From: Meandrina meandrites
Lineage: Eukaryota > Cnidaria > Anthozoa > Scleractinia > Meandrinidae
Length of the DNA stretch: 64,000 nucleotides
Reading direction: 5' to 3'
NCBI GenBank assembly: GCA_963693305.1
Contig: OY855906.1
Coordinates: 25,683,289 to 25,747,288 of the forward strand
Position 1 is the stretch's first letter, and each line of letters begins with the position of its first letter. The notes below the pieces were generated by a model. It was not told the origin of the DNA. It saw only the letters and a list, made by a program, of their open reading frames with translations, and searched no databases. Below, in pieces: positions 1-12,000 of the stretch. A program made the position numbers and the translations under genes.

Positions 1-64
1 TTTTGTTTTTCTCATGTTAATCAGTTATGAGAGTAAATGAAGCTGCTGTAACAACTGATCACAC

Positions 65-845
65 CTTCAGTACAGCTTGGGCCAGTAAATCCTGCGGAAC
101 ATGCACAACGATAACCTTCGCTGGTGTATCCTGTTTGACACATTGTGTTTCCAACACAAGAATCAGCGTTACAATGATTCTATAAATAGGGACAAACATA
201 ACTTAGATAGTAAAAGGAAATTTTGAGACTCTTTTGCTCCCTCCCTCCCTCCATCCCCTTCCCTTTCTCCCTCCCTCTCTCCCCCTCCCTCCTCCTCACT
301 CCCTCCCTGCAACCCTCCCTTCCTGCCTCCTTCCCTCCCTTAAAATAAACCTTGTGTTAGTTCATTATCATTAGAACAGTGTTTATAATCTTAATAAATA
401 AAATCAGCCGCGTTACCTCGATTTCTTCGTACGTGTATCCTGGCTTATCCTTCAAAGATGTATGTGACTGTTTTGTATCGGCATTGTTTAGCTCGCAGGT
501 GTGTTTTCCGTCTACCAGTGGTCCCACATTGATGGACACACAGTTGGGCTCTAAATAACACTTCACACGACAGCTACTTGGATTCGGTACCTCCACTACT
601 GGCACTAACGAGTGCCCCAGCAGTGCTTTGTCGAATTTTGGTTCCTTCCATATCATAGTGCGACAGTCGTCTTTCAAAAACAAAGTACAAGATCTACATG
701 TGAAATTTTGCTTGTAAACCCGGGCTTACTTTAACCCTCCTCCTAGGATAACCCTAGCACTAACAGACTAGGCTTACCTTTCCTGCTTGTAAACAGGGCA
801 TAAGGCTGGAAGCAAACATGAATGAGGTTGAATATTTAGAACCAT
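65..845 (-). CDS. PAN / EGF / C-type lectin gene, copy A (5' part only)
   Basis: Same gene as at 37419-40559, cut by the left edge. Exons: 845-778 (tentative first exon), 693-417 (PAN), 179-65 (EGF-like; NHCNADSCVGNTMC to GPSCTE). The 115-nt EGF-like exon is identical to copy B, and the PAN exon differs at one base. The two EGF-Ca exons and the lectin exon should lie left of the window. Confidence 0.8.
236..345. repeat. (CCCT)n polypyrimidine tract
   Basis: Irregular CCCT repeats in the intron between the PAN and EGF-like exons of lectin copy A. Copy B has a slightly different length at about 39950-40055. Confidence 0.8.
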
Positions 846-1067
846 AGACAGATAAAAAGGAGTAAGTTACATGTAATCAGTTTGTTCGAAGTAGGCGAAT
901 CAATGTATATTGTCTAGCAGAGTCACCCAACATCTGTTCAGAAAATCACCAAAATCAAATGTCGTTTTGGTTAAGGGAAAACAATTTCCAGAAAGGCAAG
1001 AAAAGCTCAGAATTTCGGGTAATAAGATTTCATCCCCCAAAAAATCTCTGCTACCTAAAAAAAAAAA

Positions 1068-1226
1068 CAACTTGATTGCAAGGCTGGTACTATGACAGAA
1101 GGGCAATATTTATTGGCCAATATTTCAACAAGCAGAGTTAGTCTTCTTCAGGGCCAGTACAATGTGAGAATTTTCTTTTTCACAATTTTTTTCTGCTGTA
1201 GTACCAGCCTTTCAATCAAGTTGGTT
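1068..1226. repeat. Short inverted repeat, shared with copy B
   Basis: Arms with core AAGGCTGGTACTA flank a loop of about 100 bp. The same structure is at about 40787-40940. ORFs across it are not coding. The rest of 846-2038 shows no gene. Confidence 0.6.
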
Positions 1227-2051
1227 TTATCTGCACTTAACGTGACGTCTGGTACGTGCATTTCTTTAACAAGAGATCCGACAACAGACAAGCCAGGTAA
1301 TTTTATTCTTCGTTGCGTGGTCCTCTGCATCCAAACGTTTTTTTTTTTTAAAAAAAAAAAGATTGAGCATCTCATCGACATTTTGCCATTGACAAGAGTT
1401 TTAATCTCACCAAGGTTATGCCGGGTTTTTAGGTTGTAATGCTGACGTAAGTATACATATGGTTATAAAGAACCCAGTGCATTGTAGGTTACTTTGCTTT
1501 CCTCAGTTAAAGAAAGCCCTTGTGTATAGGGTCGGTTGGCAGTGAAGGAAATTTCTAATACTCATTTGTCAAACCAATGTAAATTCAAGAATTGTCCATT
1601 TTGAAAGCGCCACCTGGTTGCTTAATCATGAATGTCAGAGCGAGTTGTTTACAGGTACTCGTCCAAACTTAATGTAGCTTACTGGCGGGTATAATTAGAA
1701 TACATGAATTTTTCATCTTGAGGTATTTTTAGCTTTTGATATTCACTTTTAAAAATCACACCAAAACATGAGCTGTTCACCAGTGAATAGTGGTGAATTA
1801 TCTCGGTGAATATTCACTAACATTCCCTTTACATTTGGCAAATAACTGTTAGCAGGAAATAGTATGAAGACAAACATAAATATTGGCGGCTGTTGTAAAC
1901 TCATTTATAACTACTGCACAAGGGTCTGGGCTAACTTTTTTTAAAATTCCCATTTTATAATTAAAAAAATAATAATAACACATCATGTGCTTTTTTATCA
2001 GGTAAGCTCTAAGTAGACCTGAAAAGCAGACACCTTTCCAACAAGCAAAAC

Positions 2052-5000
2052 ATCATCATCATCAGTCCTTTAAACGCCTAGTGGCGCATAGGGCATCAAC
2101 AATTTGCCTCCATTCCTGTCGGTCCTTTGCAAGCCGTGAAGCTTGCCCCCAGGTAAGGTTTAGAGCCTGAAGTTCTGCTTCTGCAGTTCTTCTCCAGCTG
2201 GATTTTGGACGGCCTCTTTTTCTTTTACCCTCTGGTGTCCATCTGAGAGCAACTTTAGAAATGCTGGTAGTTTCTCTGCGGAGCACATGGCCAACCCAAC
2301 TCCATCGTTTCCGTGTAAGAACAATACTCATGTCCTCCTGTTCTGTCAATTTAAAGAGTTCATTGTTGGAGATCTTTTTTGGCCAAAAGATGTGCAAGAT
2401 TTTTCGGAGACAAGATGTGTGAAAGCTTTGCAGCTTTCTCAAGTCATGCACAGTCATTCTCCAGCATTCAGATCCGTAGAGTAGTACAGAGAGTACACAA
2501 GCTTGGTAGATCTTAATCTTCGTTCTTCTGCTGTAGTTTCTGCTTCTCCACACGGGTCGCAATTTTGCAAAGGCCCCTCTAGCTTTACCAATCCTCTGTC
2601 GGATGTCGATGTCAGCCCCCCCATCACTGCAGACTGTACTACCCAGATAGGTGAATTGTTGGGTCGTTTCAAGGTCTAGCTGTCCCACTTTGATGGGCAA
2701 TGGTGCTGAGATGTTGACAGGCAATACTTTCGTCTTCTGAGGGCTGATCTTAAGCCCTACCTGCCGAGAGAATCTGTCAAGCCGGTCAGTTTTCTCCTGC
2801 ATGTCACTAAAAGAATGGGATAGCAAAGCAATGTCATCGGCATAATCCAGATCCTCCAGAACAGTTGACAGCGTCCAGCGTATTCCTCTCCTTCTGTCTT
2901 CAGTAGCTCGAGACAGCACCCAATCGATGACAATGTTAAACAGTAGCGCTGACATAACGCATCCTTGTCGAACACCCGATTTGACATGGAAGCTCAGGTC
3001 AGAGCCTCCAACCGAGCAACAAAAGTCAGTGTAGAATTGCTTTATCACTTGGACAATGTGTGCAGGTATGCCATACGCCCTGAGGATACTCCATAGACTC
3101 TCCCTGTGCACGCTATCAAAAGCCTTCTGGAAATCGATAAAATTGATGTACAATCCTCTCTGCCATTCATGACACTGTTCAATGATGTTTCTCAAGGAGA
3201 AAATGTGTTCTGTGCACCCTCGGCCTTTTCTAAAACCGGCTTGTTCCTGTCGCAGCACTTCATTGACCGCCAAAGAAAGACGTTTCACAATAACCTTACA
3301 GAAGATTTTACTAGGTAGGGATAAAAGAGTGATACCCCGCCAATTATTACAGTCAGACAGTGTGCCTTTCTTAGGAATTGGTATGATGACCCCTTTGCTC
3401 CAGTCACTTGGTATCCCCTCACCATTCCACACCTTAGCAAAGAGTGCGAGTAATATCTCTGCTGCAAGCTCTGGATGACATTTAAAGAGCTCAGCATTAA
3501 GCTGGTCCTGCCCAGGTGCTTTACCATTCTTAAGATCTCTAATGGCTTCCACGATCTCTTCTTTAGTGGGTGGTTCAATGCTAATGTCAAGGTCTTCCTC
3601 GGCATCCTGAGCAGCAGCTGGCTCCTCCGGGACCTCCTTGTTAAGTACTTCCTGAAAGTGTTCCGCCCAACGCTCTTCCTGTTCCTTCTCAGTTGTTAGC
3701 AATGCCCCTTGCTTGCTGCAGATAGGTGCCTTCCCTCTCCGCTGACCTCCACAGATTTGCTTGGTAATTCTGTAAACTGTGCCTTGCTCCTGTTTCTGCG
3801 CAGCAGCCTCTGCTTCTGTTGCGAGGTTCTCAACAAATCTTCTTTTGTCTGCTCTAGCTGACCGCTTAACTTTGGCATTGAGCTTGCTGTACTGAGCTTG
3901 TAATTTCTCTTTTAGGCGAGTAGACCTGGCTCCCATTATTTTGCCCTTTGCTCTTTTCCTCTCTGCAATAGCATCCCAGGTGTCCGCACTCAACCATTCT
4001 TTGTGGGATTTCTGCTTATAACCAAGGGTGGACGTGGCAGCAGTATGATAGATCTTGACTATCTTGTCCCATTCGGACGTGAGTGAGCCTTCATTAGCTG
4101 TACCGGTGTTTTCTTCTGCAAGAGTCTCAAACCTGTTACATAATTCTATACAGAACTGGTTCCTTGTGTCATAATTCTTGAGCTTGGATACATCAAAGCG
4201 CCTCTGGTGACATGTGGTCTTTCTAGAGCGCAATAGCTTCAATTGAACCATAGCAGTAACAAGGTGATGATCACTCCCAACATCAGCTCCCCTTCTCACA
4301 CGCACATCTTGCAGGGACCGCCTCCATTTCCCATTAATGAGAAGATGGTCAATTTGGGACTGGTCGCGCCTGTTTGGAGAGTTCCAAGAGATCTTGTGTA
4401 TGTCCTTGTGCGGAAATAAGGTGCCTCCAATTACAAGATTATTCATACCGCACAGCTCCACCAACCTTTCACCATTTTCATTTAAGTTACCATAGCCATG
4501 TTTTCCCATGACCCTCTCACTGCCGGTGTTGACTGTTCCAACCATAGCATTCAAATCACCCATAATAATCAGGAGGTCTTGTGATGGAGTATTTTCCACT
4601 TCAGCTTGAAGAGTTTCATAAAAGATGTCTTTCTGCTCAGGATCAGCATCATTTGTTGGAGCGTAACACTGGATTATAGTCATCTTGACTTGCTTCCCGA
4701 AGAACCTCGCTCTAATTAGCCTCTCGTTGATAGGCTTCCACTCAAGAAGTGACTTCTCCACACCCCTCTTCAGGATGAGAGCTACTCCTTGCCGGTGCAG
4801 GTTGTCATTCCGGCCTGAAAACAAAATTGTTTCGCCGCCTTGCGTTCTCTGTGAACCAAATCCTGTCCATCTGCACTCACTAATACCAAGGATGTGAAGC
4901 TTATTTTCATTCATCTCTCTGGTGATCTGCGCGAGCCTTCCAGTACTAAACATTGTTCTTACATTCCAGAATCCTAATCGTGTCTTTGTCTTGGTGCTCA

Positions 5001-5343
5001 AGGCTCCCAGTCTCGCAGCGACAGCTTCCTGTTGGCTTTCACTGCCGCTGGTCATTCTAACCCGTAAAGGCTCTGAGTTCCCTTGGTGACCAAAAGGTTG
5101 AAGATTTCTTGTTGGTGTTTCCGTGACAAAATCTTTTTTACAGGATGAGGTTGTCAACCTCACGCCTAACCCCCAACCTGGAGGACCAGGAGGCTGGTTT
5201 TAGTCAGGACCCTCCCCTAATGGCCTGTCCGGCAAGGTTGAACCTACCAGGAGTATAACTCCCACCGGTATAGCCCAAAAGGATCATTAAGCCTCGCAAG
5301 CCATCCCACCACGTCAAGGTAGCAGCCTCAAAAGGGATGGCAA
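2052..5343 (-). mobile_element. Non-LTR retrotransposon, RTE-like, intact, copy A only
   Basis: Complete LINE of about 3.3 kb with a single ORF. It is flanked by a 12-13 bp target-site duplication CAACAAGCAAAAC at 2039-2051 and 5344-5356, and the uninterrupted site is visible in copy B near 41760. The minus-strand 3' end is a short GAT microsatellite tail (catcatcatcatc on plus) rather than poly(A). One ORF, 3.3 kb length, a microsatellite tail and endonuclease-RT order fit the RTE clade. Confidence 0.9.
2062..5163 (-). CDS. LINE endonuclease-reverse transcriptase
   Basis: 1033-codon open frame, no stops or frameshifts. Residues about 60-305 are an APE-type endonuclease: LGFWNVRTM, SECRW (catalytic Glu 96), GDLNA (202-206), SDHH (297-300). 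Residues about 540-800 are reverse transcriptase: IIPIPKKG, QAGFRKGRGC, FIDFQKAFDSV, GVRQGC and YADD (774-777). The C-terminus has SVLLYGSECW and KRKRGRPKSSW, common in RTE-type ORFs. The upstream frame continues to a stop near 5193 without ATG; the codon at 5163 is GTG and the first ATG is at 5055 (MTSGSESQQ), so the true start is uncertain. All catalytic motifs are present, so it may be active. Confidence 0.93.
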   Translation of the reverse strand: MRLTTSSCKKDFVTETPTRNLQPFGHQGNSEPLRVRMTSGSESQQEAVAARLGALSTKTKTRLGFWNVRTMFSTGRLAQITREMNENKLHILGISECRWTGFGSQRTQGGETILFSGRNDNLHRQGVALILKRGVEKSLLEWKPINERLIRARFFGKQVKMTIIQCYAPTNDADPEQKDIFYETLQAEVENTPSQDLLIIMGDLNAMVGTVNTGSERVMGKHGYGNLNENGERLVELCGMNNLVIGGTLFPHKDIHKISWNSPNRRDQSQIDHLLINGKWRRSLQDVRVRRGADVGSDHHLVTAMVQLKLLRSRKTTCHQRRFDVSKLKNYDTRNQFCIELCNRFETLAEENTGTANEGSLTSEWDKIVKIYHTAATSTLGYKQKSHKEWLSADTWDAIAERKRAKGKIMGARSTRLKEKLQAQYSKLNAKVKRSARADKRRFVENLATEAEAAAQKQEQGTVYRITKQICGGQRRGKAPICSKQGALLTTEKEQEERWAEHFQEVLNKEVPEEPAAAQDAEEDLDISIEPPTKEEIVEAIRDLKNGKAPGQDQLNAELFKCHPELAAEILLALFAKVWNGEGIPSDWSKGVIIPIPKKGTLSDCNNWRGITLLSLPSKIFCKVIVKRLSLAVNEVLRQEQAGFRKGRGCTEHIFSLRNIIEQCHEWQRGLYINFIDFQKAFDSVHRESLWSILRAYGIPAHIVQVIKQFYTDFCCSVGGSDLSFHVKSGVRQGCVMSALLFNIVIDWVLSRATEDRRRGIRWTLSTVLEDLDYADDIALLSHSFSDMQEKTDRLDRFSRQVGLKISPQKTKVLPVNISAPLPIKVGQLDLETTQQFTYLGSTVCSDGGADIDIRQRIGKARGAFAKLRPVWRSRNYSRRTKIKIYQACVLSVLLYGSECWRMTVHDLRKLQSFHTSCLRKILHIFWPKKISNNELFKLTEQEDMSIVLTRKRWSWVGHVLRRETTSISKVALRWTPEGKRKRGRPKSSWRRTAEAELQALNLTWGQASRLAKDRQEWRQIVDALCATRRLKD

Positions 5344-6349
5344 CAACAAGCAAAACAATGGGAAGAAAATCGTTGACATGTTCTCACCAGCACATGCTTG
5401 AAAAACCCATCCAAGGAGGAGAAAGAAGAACAACATCGTGGTAGCAGTCTTCAGGTTTCGTCAACTTCTTGCCTAAAAGCAGCTGAACTTTTTTACTTGT
5501 TGATATTTTTTAACACTAATAGATGGTTTAGTAGCTATAGCATAAACGTTTTAAGATTAAATGAGTGACATTTTGACATATGTCAACTGTTCATCCCCAG
5601 CCAATAATGTCAGGCTGTTTAACTAGCTGAGTATTTGCGTAGGAGGCCCTGCAAAAACAGACTAGCAAAACAAACAGCTAGCGGAAAGCTACAGTCGGAC
5701 AGGAAAGCCTTTTTCATTGTAAAACTGAAACTTTTGATTATCAATACGTTATATCTGCTTTAAATCAACTTACCATTTATAAGACCTTTAACATTAATGG
5801 TCCAAGAAGCCGTTAATGGTCGAAGCAAACAAAGGCGCTAAACAAATACTACAGTTTTTGAAATTTTCCCCATCGACTGAAGAAGGCAGGGATTTTATAG
5901 AAATCCTTAGTAAAATCAAAATAATATGCATCTTTTCAATCTTCCAATATTCTGCTGCAAGTTGAACTACTTCTTTTGTGACAAAGATAAGACCTTTCTT
6001 TGATAATAGATGTTAACATCAGCTTTTAGGCTTATGTTGTTTAACTCTGTTATGAAACATTAATTACAATTCTTTTGAGCACGAATTCCTGTTTGGATAC
6101 AAAATGACTTTAGCCTTCTATCTTTAATTAAAAACACATAATTATAGTAGAATTAATAATGTGTATTCACGGAAGGTATTCCCTCGAAACAACTTGGTAT
6201 CTTACTCGGACGCTATTATATATGCAACTGAATTACACGAAAGCCGTCCAAAAATTCCCTGCGCCGGTGTCATATTATCTTTGTTTTTCTTCTATCATTA
6301 TAAATGATTCGTGCGCAATGCTAGCTGGGGTTGCAGGTGTTTTCATTGA

Positions 6350-7490
6350 CTTGCGAGGGAAAATACGCAAACGAGCGGGAAACTGGAGGAACAGAACCAC
6401 TGACATGCACCCCAGAACATGACGAAAAATGGTGAATTAATAATTCGCAGAAGAAATCTTAGTACTGTAATACAGTAAATATTTGAATATATACATGTAA
6501 ACATTAATCCCTTGTGTTGTGGATACACGTTCAGTACTTTTTAGCATAATCTGGCAAAAAAATGAGCATAATTTTGGCGATTTTAAATTTTATGCAAAAT
6601 GCCACGATATTCTTAGTCAATTGTTTCTGCTGTGTGCACAATTGGTTTTGAATTGAAAAAACTCCATATAATAGTTTCTTAAGGTAAAAATTCAGCCACC
6701 AGAAACTATAAATAAAAACGAAATTGAGCAAAAACGATGGTTGCGATCGCGGATCTAGCAATTCAGACGAATTACGAACGACGAACTTCGAAAAGAAAAA
6801 TCATTTTATGGCCATTCTTTTAAGATAGCCTGTCATTATAAGTAATGGTAATAGGACTGAGTGGAGTCCAATTCGGTCTGTAATCATACGAGTGATTAAC
6901 AAAATCGGACGACCGCGTAGCGGGAGTCCGATTTGTTTAATCACGAGTATGATTACAGACAGAATTGGACGACACGAAGTCCTATTACCAATTAATCATA
7001 AGTATAACAAAATTCGAGAAAAAATAGATAAAGCGAAGCCTACTAAGGATTTATCATCACTAAGGCAAAAAAGCCATTCTTGAAGCTCACAACAAGGAAC
7101 CAAATAAAGAGCGTGCGCATGCGCAGCACGCGAACTTTGTTATTGGACACCTTGTTATTGGACAGTTTGTTATTGGACACTTTAGCCGCGCGCGCTCCAA
7201 TTTGGTAAAAAATAGGGCGTGCTAAGAACCAATCAGATTCGAGAATTTTGTTATAGTTGTGATTAAGCTCGTTATCTTGTTTCATTTGATGGCTGAACCA
7301 TTTTCTTCAGTAATGACAGTGATTATATGGAAATGGTCATGACTTACGCTGAAGAGATTTCTACGAAGAAAAAAGTCATTTGATATCACGTAAGACACGT
7401 AATATTCATCCATTGCTTCTAAGCAAAAGGAACTCAAAAGTTTACCCACTAAGAAAGTAATTCATTACAGGCATCATACGTGCAAATAAA
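6350..7490. other. A-only segment of about 1.1 kb with palindromic repeat
   Basis: Replaced in copy B by about 8 bp between 42772 and 42782. It contains a palindrome at about 6845-6990 around gtccgatttgtttaatcac, and repeats of TTGTTATTGGACA near 7137-7180. No clear target duplication, so insertion in A or deletion in B are both possible. No gene seen. Confidence 0.55.
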
Positions 7491-7536
7491 AAAAAACTAT
7501 GTTAAATGTTATTTTCGATGAAATCCAACAGTGAGC

Positions 7537-7755
7537 ATGCACGGTGGTAATCTGGCTGAGGGACAGGCTGTTTTGAAGAGCATTAGGCACGTGGCACGAA
7601 AACTGCCACGCGCACTGACCGCACTCGTCGCCAGCACCGCAATGCATGCCGGCCCACAAAGAACTAATTACAACGTCATTAAACATATTGAGAAACATAA
7701 TGAGCTAAACCTACGGCCGAAGGGTTTTCGACTTGAGACAACAAAACATAAATAA
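7537..7755 (+). CDS. Small ORF kept in both copies, unknown function
   Basis: Encodes about 72 residues beginning MHGGNLAEGQAVLKSIRHVA and ending with a basic tail, followed directly by AATAAA. A possible acceptor (atccaacag) precedes it, so it could be a terminal exon of a plus-strand gene. Copy B (42822-43040) is open too, but three of the four visible differences change the residue, which argues against strong constraint. I do not recognise it. Confidence 0.25.
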   Translation: MHGGNLAEGQAVLKSIRHVARKLPRALTALVASTAMHAGPQRTNYNVIKHIEKHNELNLRPKGFRLETTKHK

Positions 7756-8054
7756 AACATCAATTTTAACTTTATTCGTTTTGACAATTTATTATAACTC
7801 CACTGAAACAAATGTGGTAAAGTACAACACCAGTCACTATGACATGCAGAACACTATGACATGCGAATGTAACCATAAAAGTAGTCTCCAATTACAATAA
7901 TGTAAATAGCTGACTGGTGAACCCCTCATCTGTTGGAATCCTTAACCAGTGTACGTTTTATTTAAAATATTGCTTTCTTTAAACAGTTTATAGTTTCCAC
8001 GTTAATTGAATAAATCAACATTTAAATAGTGATTTTAAATCTTTTTTTTTTTTA

Positions 8055-8571
8055 CAGTGGAACCCCGATATAACGATATACCAAGGGAGCAGTAAAATTA
8101 TATTGTTATATCGAGGAATCGTTATATCGAAACTCCCGATATAACGATATGGCCATAAAATAACCGAAAAAAACGTTATCTCGGGGCAAACCTATTGTAC
8201 CTTTTTACTGCATATTATTTAATATAAAAGTTGATGAAGAGGCTTAGAACACAAGTATGATTTCGTGTGTCATCGCACAAAGCTACTGGCAGAAATGTTA
8301 GAGATTACTCGATTATTGTTGTGTCATAGAATTAAATTCAATGTTTTGCTTAAATTGTGACTGTGTAGTGATAATATCTTTTTTTCGGGAAAGATTTTAC
8401 GTTCGGTCCGCTAGATTCTCATCGTTATATCAGGAATATCGTTATATCGAAGATCGTTATATCGAGGTTCTGTCCCATACATTTTACTGTAACTTTTGCC
8501 CGGACAAAAAATATCCATCGTTATACCGAGAATATCGTTATATCGAGGATCGTTATATCGGTGTTCCTCTG
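8055..8571. mobile_element. TA-flanked MITE with 'CAGTGGAACCCCGATATAACG' type ends
   Basis: Left end cagtggaaccccgatataac and an inverted, more degenerate right end, with TA on each side. Inside are many copies of cgatataacgatat in both orientations. Ends and TA target are typical of pogo/Tigger-type Tc1-mariner elements. It lies just downstream of the ABCG stop, probably in or near the 3' UTR. Confidence 0.7.
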
Positions 8572-8845
8572 TATAACGTTGTTAATTAAAGACCTTTCTG
8601 TCTCCTCCTCAGACGCTTCGTTTTGGTCGCAAGCGCAAAGCGCGAGGGACCACGGAAAAGAGAAAGAAGAAAGGCGCCTGGGAACAAGGCAGCAGAACTT
8701 AGTAGTATTCTGTTGATATGAGTCTATTTCTATCCTGTGTTGTACCGCAGCGCCAGCTTCAGAGCTAGGAGCACACGGCAGCCTTGGATGCGATGCCCAC
8801 TCTGACAAATCACTTTTCACTGTTTTAAAACCACACCGATTCTGA

Positions 8846-9035
8846 TCACTTCGGCTTGTGAATGTAGCGCAGAGAAAGATACGTGACAATTCTGAAAACA
8901 GCGATAAACAGGCAAATTGCGGCGATGTTCTCGCCCGCACTTCTTGCTACGTTCAGTTTTTCTAAGATTTCACTTCCTTCAATGGAGGTTCCATTGTTCC
9001 TGCACGCAGCATATGACGAGTCCACTCCTCGGCAG
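8846..9035 (-). CDS. ABCG copy A exon 15: large external loop, TM6 and stop
   Basis: Encodes [18 protein letters not shown] through [18 protein letters not shown], the helix [18 protein letters not shown], and ends HKPK-TGA at 8846. Two Cys (753, 763) and an NGT sequon fit the disulfide-bonded, glycosylated loop between TM5 and TM6. Acceptor catttag at 9036 continues phase 2 from exon 14. The overlapping longer ORF in another frame is a shadow. Copy B exon is 44113-44302 with Gly to Glu in the loop. Confidence 0.9.
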
Positions 9036-12000
9036 CTAAATGGGATATAAAAGATTTTTTTAAGGTTTGCAAAAGAAGTTACGACAAGAAGTTATCCTAA
9101 AAAACCATTTAGTTATATCGAAACACAACGAGAGGAATGAGAGCAATTACTCCTTACATCAACACGTTATTACCGTCGAAGTTTGCTTGTCAAGGAAACA
9201 ATCGACGAAAAAAACAATCGTCAACATAAAAACCAGCATAGCGATCAATACGTATTATAAATTAAAATTTGCGTATTTTTGTAGGCAATTGTATATAGAG
9301 CGATTTTTGATTGAATGTCGTCAAACCAAACCCAAAGTAATCACTCTGGCCAATCACAAAGGACACAGACAATCCAGTGAACCAATCAAAACAAAGTACC
9401 TGTCACCAGCAAGAAGCGCGGGAAAACATGCGTGAGTGAGTCACCATTGGGTTTGCTTTTACTTCTGGTTGGTTGAGAAAGTGGCGCGAGATTTTAAAAC
9501 CAAACAATGAGTGTAGTAATGCAAAACCATTGAAAGCAAACTTGAGTTATACTTTCGACACATAAATTAAGTGAAAATCGCTTGATTGTGCAAATTCTCC
9601 CCACCCCACCCTAACTGAAACGCTATGTTGGGGTTCATTTGCACAGATGAATTTGATGTAGTGGAATAGGTGATACATTATCGTCAAGTGTCATTTTCTA
9701 AACATTGTCTGAAGAAGTTGTGACACCGATTGCATGCAAAACGTAAACAGCAAAAAAATATTAAGTACAATTTCAATCGAATTGAGCGGGCTCACCGCCG
9801 ACTGATTAAGGCTTACCTAAATGGCGGCGAATTGGCAAATTCTATGCTGAGGACTGCGTCATAAGAGTACGTTATGATAGCACCGTATTGAAACCAAGCT
9901 AGCCACGGCGGGATGTGTTGCTGATAAAATCCACCTAGCAACATGCACGTCAGACCATACACAGCAGCAACTACAATTGACTTCTTGAAGTCCATCACGG
10001 TAGCACCGATGCACAAACCTACAGACTGAATAACAAAAGCAAGGCTTGATACAAAGGTTTGTCTCTATTTGCTTGTAAACAATAAGGGAAATACCTAACA
10101 TTTAATTTCTTGTGATAATTCGTTGTAAATTCCAACTTTTTTAGCCACTAATTTTTTTTAACTGCCCTTTTTCATTTTTACCAAGATTTAGGCAATTTAT
10201 CAATTTATTTTAGATTATGTTAGCTGCTTGCGTATAAGTTCGATGTATTTTTTTTGTGATAAAAATATATAGACTTAAATGAATTTTTGTTTTTAAATCC
10301 CACTTTTTTCATCATGTTGACCTGTTTTGTTTGAGAAAAGCTAGCAACAATATGCAGATTGATATTACAAACACGATTTCAAGCAAAATTCCACGAAGCA
10401 AAAGTTCTATTACCACTTTATTTCATCCACTTTGAAATCACACAATTTAATCGCCCAAATACATAAGCCTTATTCGATGGTTTACCATATAACACGCGCG
10501 GATATTTTGCGACTTGTGTAGCAATGAGCAAAATGTCAGCGCGTATTATATGTCAAGCCATCGAATAAGGTATTTATTATTCCACTATCAAGGACGTAAA
10601 CAAGTCAAAGTTTGGGTCGTTTAGTCCGGCCATTTTGTTGCTCCAATTATTGCCCCGTTCTACAGTGTAACGTGCCATATTTTGCGCGTTCTCTTGACCT
10701 AATATGGTAAAATGGCGCAATGGTGGAATAAAGGATTTATTTTTAGTCAGTAGCAATATTTTATTGATCCAGCAAATAAAAAAAGATGCGATTTAAAGCA
10801 AAAATACTGTGCGATTCGTGAATAAATCGCACTGATTTTCCTGCAATTTGATTGGTTGCTTTAAACAATACTTGAAATCTGATCGGTTTTAGTGTTCCTT
10901 TTCTCACTGGATGGGAAAAAGATGCGATTTAGAGCAAAAAAATAATGCGATTCGTGAATAAATCGCACTAATTATGAGAGCCAATCAGATTGCAAGGATT
11001 ATCAGTGATTTCAAAATAGATGTGATAAGGCAGGCCAACTAGACAGATATCAAGGCTTTTGATTGGTTAAATTTGTGCAGTTCAACTGTACCAAAACGAC
11101 AAAAGATTCATGTACAAACGACATGCGGGTAAGTTCACCAACCCACTGCTGCAGAGATCTGTTAAGTAACAGTGTCAGTAATTAAAAACAAAAAGTGAAG
11201 TCACCACACCTGTCCAGTAAGGGCTGTTAACAAAACCACGAAAAGTACCCCCAAGAATGCTTCACTCCTATTTAAACCCGCCATCCAGTATATAATGGTT
11301 ACGAACAGAGTCGGCTGTAATATGACCAGCGGTAGTTCACTGCAAAGCTTGGCTAAATAGTATGCAGACAGTCTGTAATACCCAGCAGCTCTTTCTTTAT
11401 TCACCACTGTTCTTTCATTTGGAACTGAAAACAAGTTGAGGGGAAAAAAAGAAAACAATGATCATGATATCGATAGCTTGTATGTTTGTGCGTGTTCAGA
11501 TCAAAGAAAATCAGAAAGTCAAGAGTAATAAACAATTGTGCGGATGCAAACCATTTGTAAAGTAAAAACTGAAAGATTGATAAACTGGATACTCCGGACG
11601 TTTTCTCTTCAACATGAAGAAAAAAAATACTCTGAACTATAAGGCATTTCTGTGAATTGCATACATGCTTCAAGCTTGTGATGACCAATAAAAATTAAAA
11701 CAGCACGGAAAACGCAAACATTATATGTTTGCATGAATGAAGCAACGAACGAACGAACGAACGAACGAACGAACGAACGAACGAACGAACGAACGAACGA
11801 ACGAACGAACGAACGAACGAACGAACGAACGAAAGAAAAGTACGGACGAACGCACGCACGCACGCAAGCACGCATGAATAACCTTGCTTTTTAATCTACA
11901 AGCTTGTGGAGTCATGCGGAAATGAAAAATAGATTAAAATGAGAAAGTGACGCAGTTAAATCAAAGTAAAATAATTGATGAATGTTCTGCTATTATATCA

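Noticed and set aside
1148..1439. ORFs containing poly-Phe or poly-Lys
   Set aside because: They read through A/T homopolymers whose length differs between copies, giving frame changes.
2287..4897. Plus-strand and other-frame ORFs across the LINE
   Set aside because: Shadows of the endonuclease-RT frame; no motifs.
8521..8940. 139-codon minus-strand ORF
   Set aside because: It is a different frame over the true last ABCG exon and the adjacent MITE.
9700..9745. Alternative ABCG ending ...[13 protein letters not shown] just after exon 14
   Set aside because: Phase and an acceptor-like cttcag fit, but it would remove TM6. The exon at 8846-9035 supplies the Cys pair, sequon and TM6 in the right phase in both copies.
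11609..11915. ORFs with SFVRSFVR repeats
   Set aside because: Translations of the (GAAC)n microsatellite; length differs greatly in copy B.
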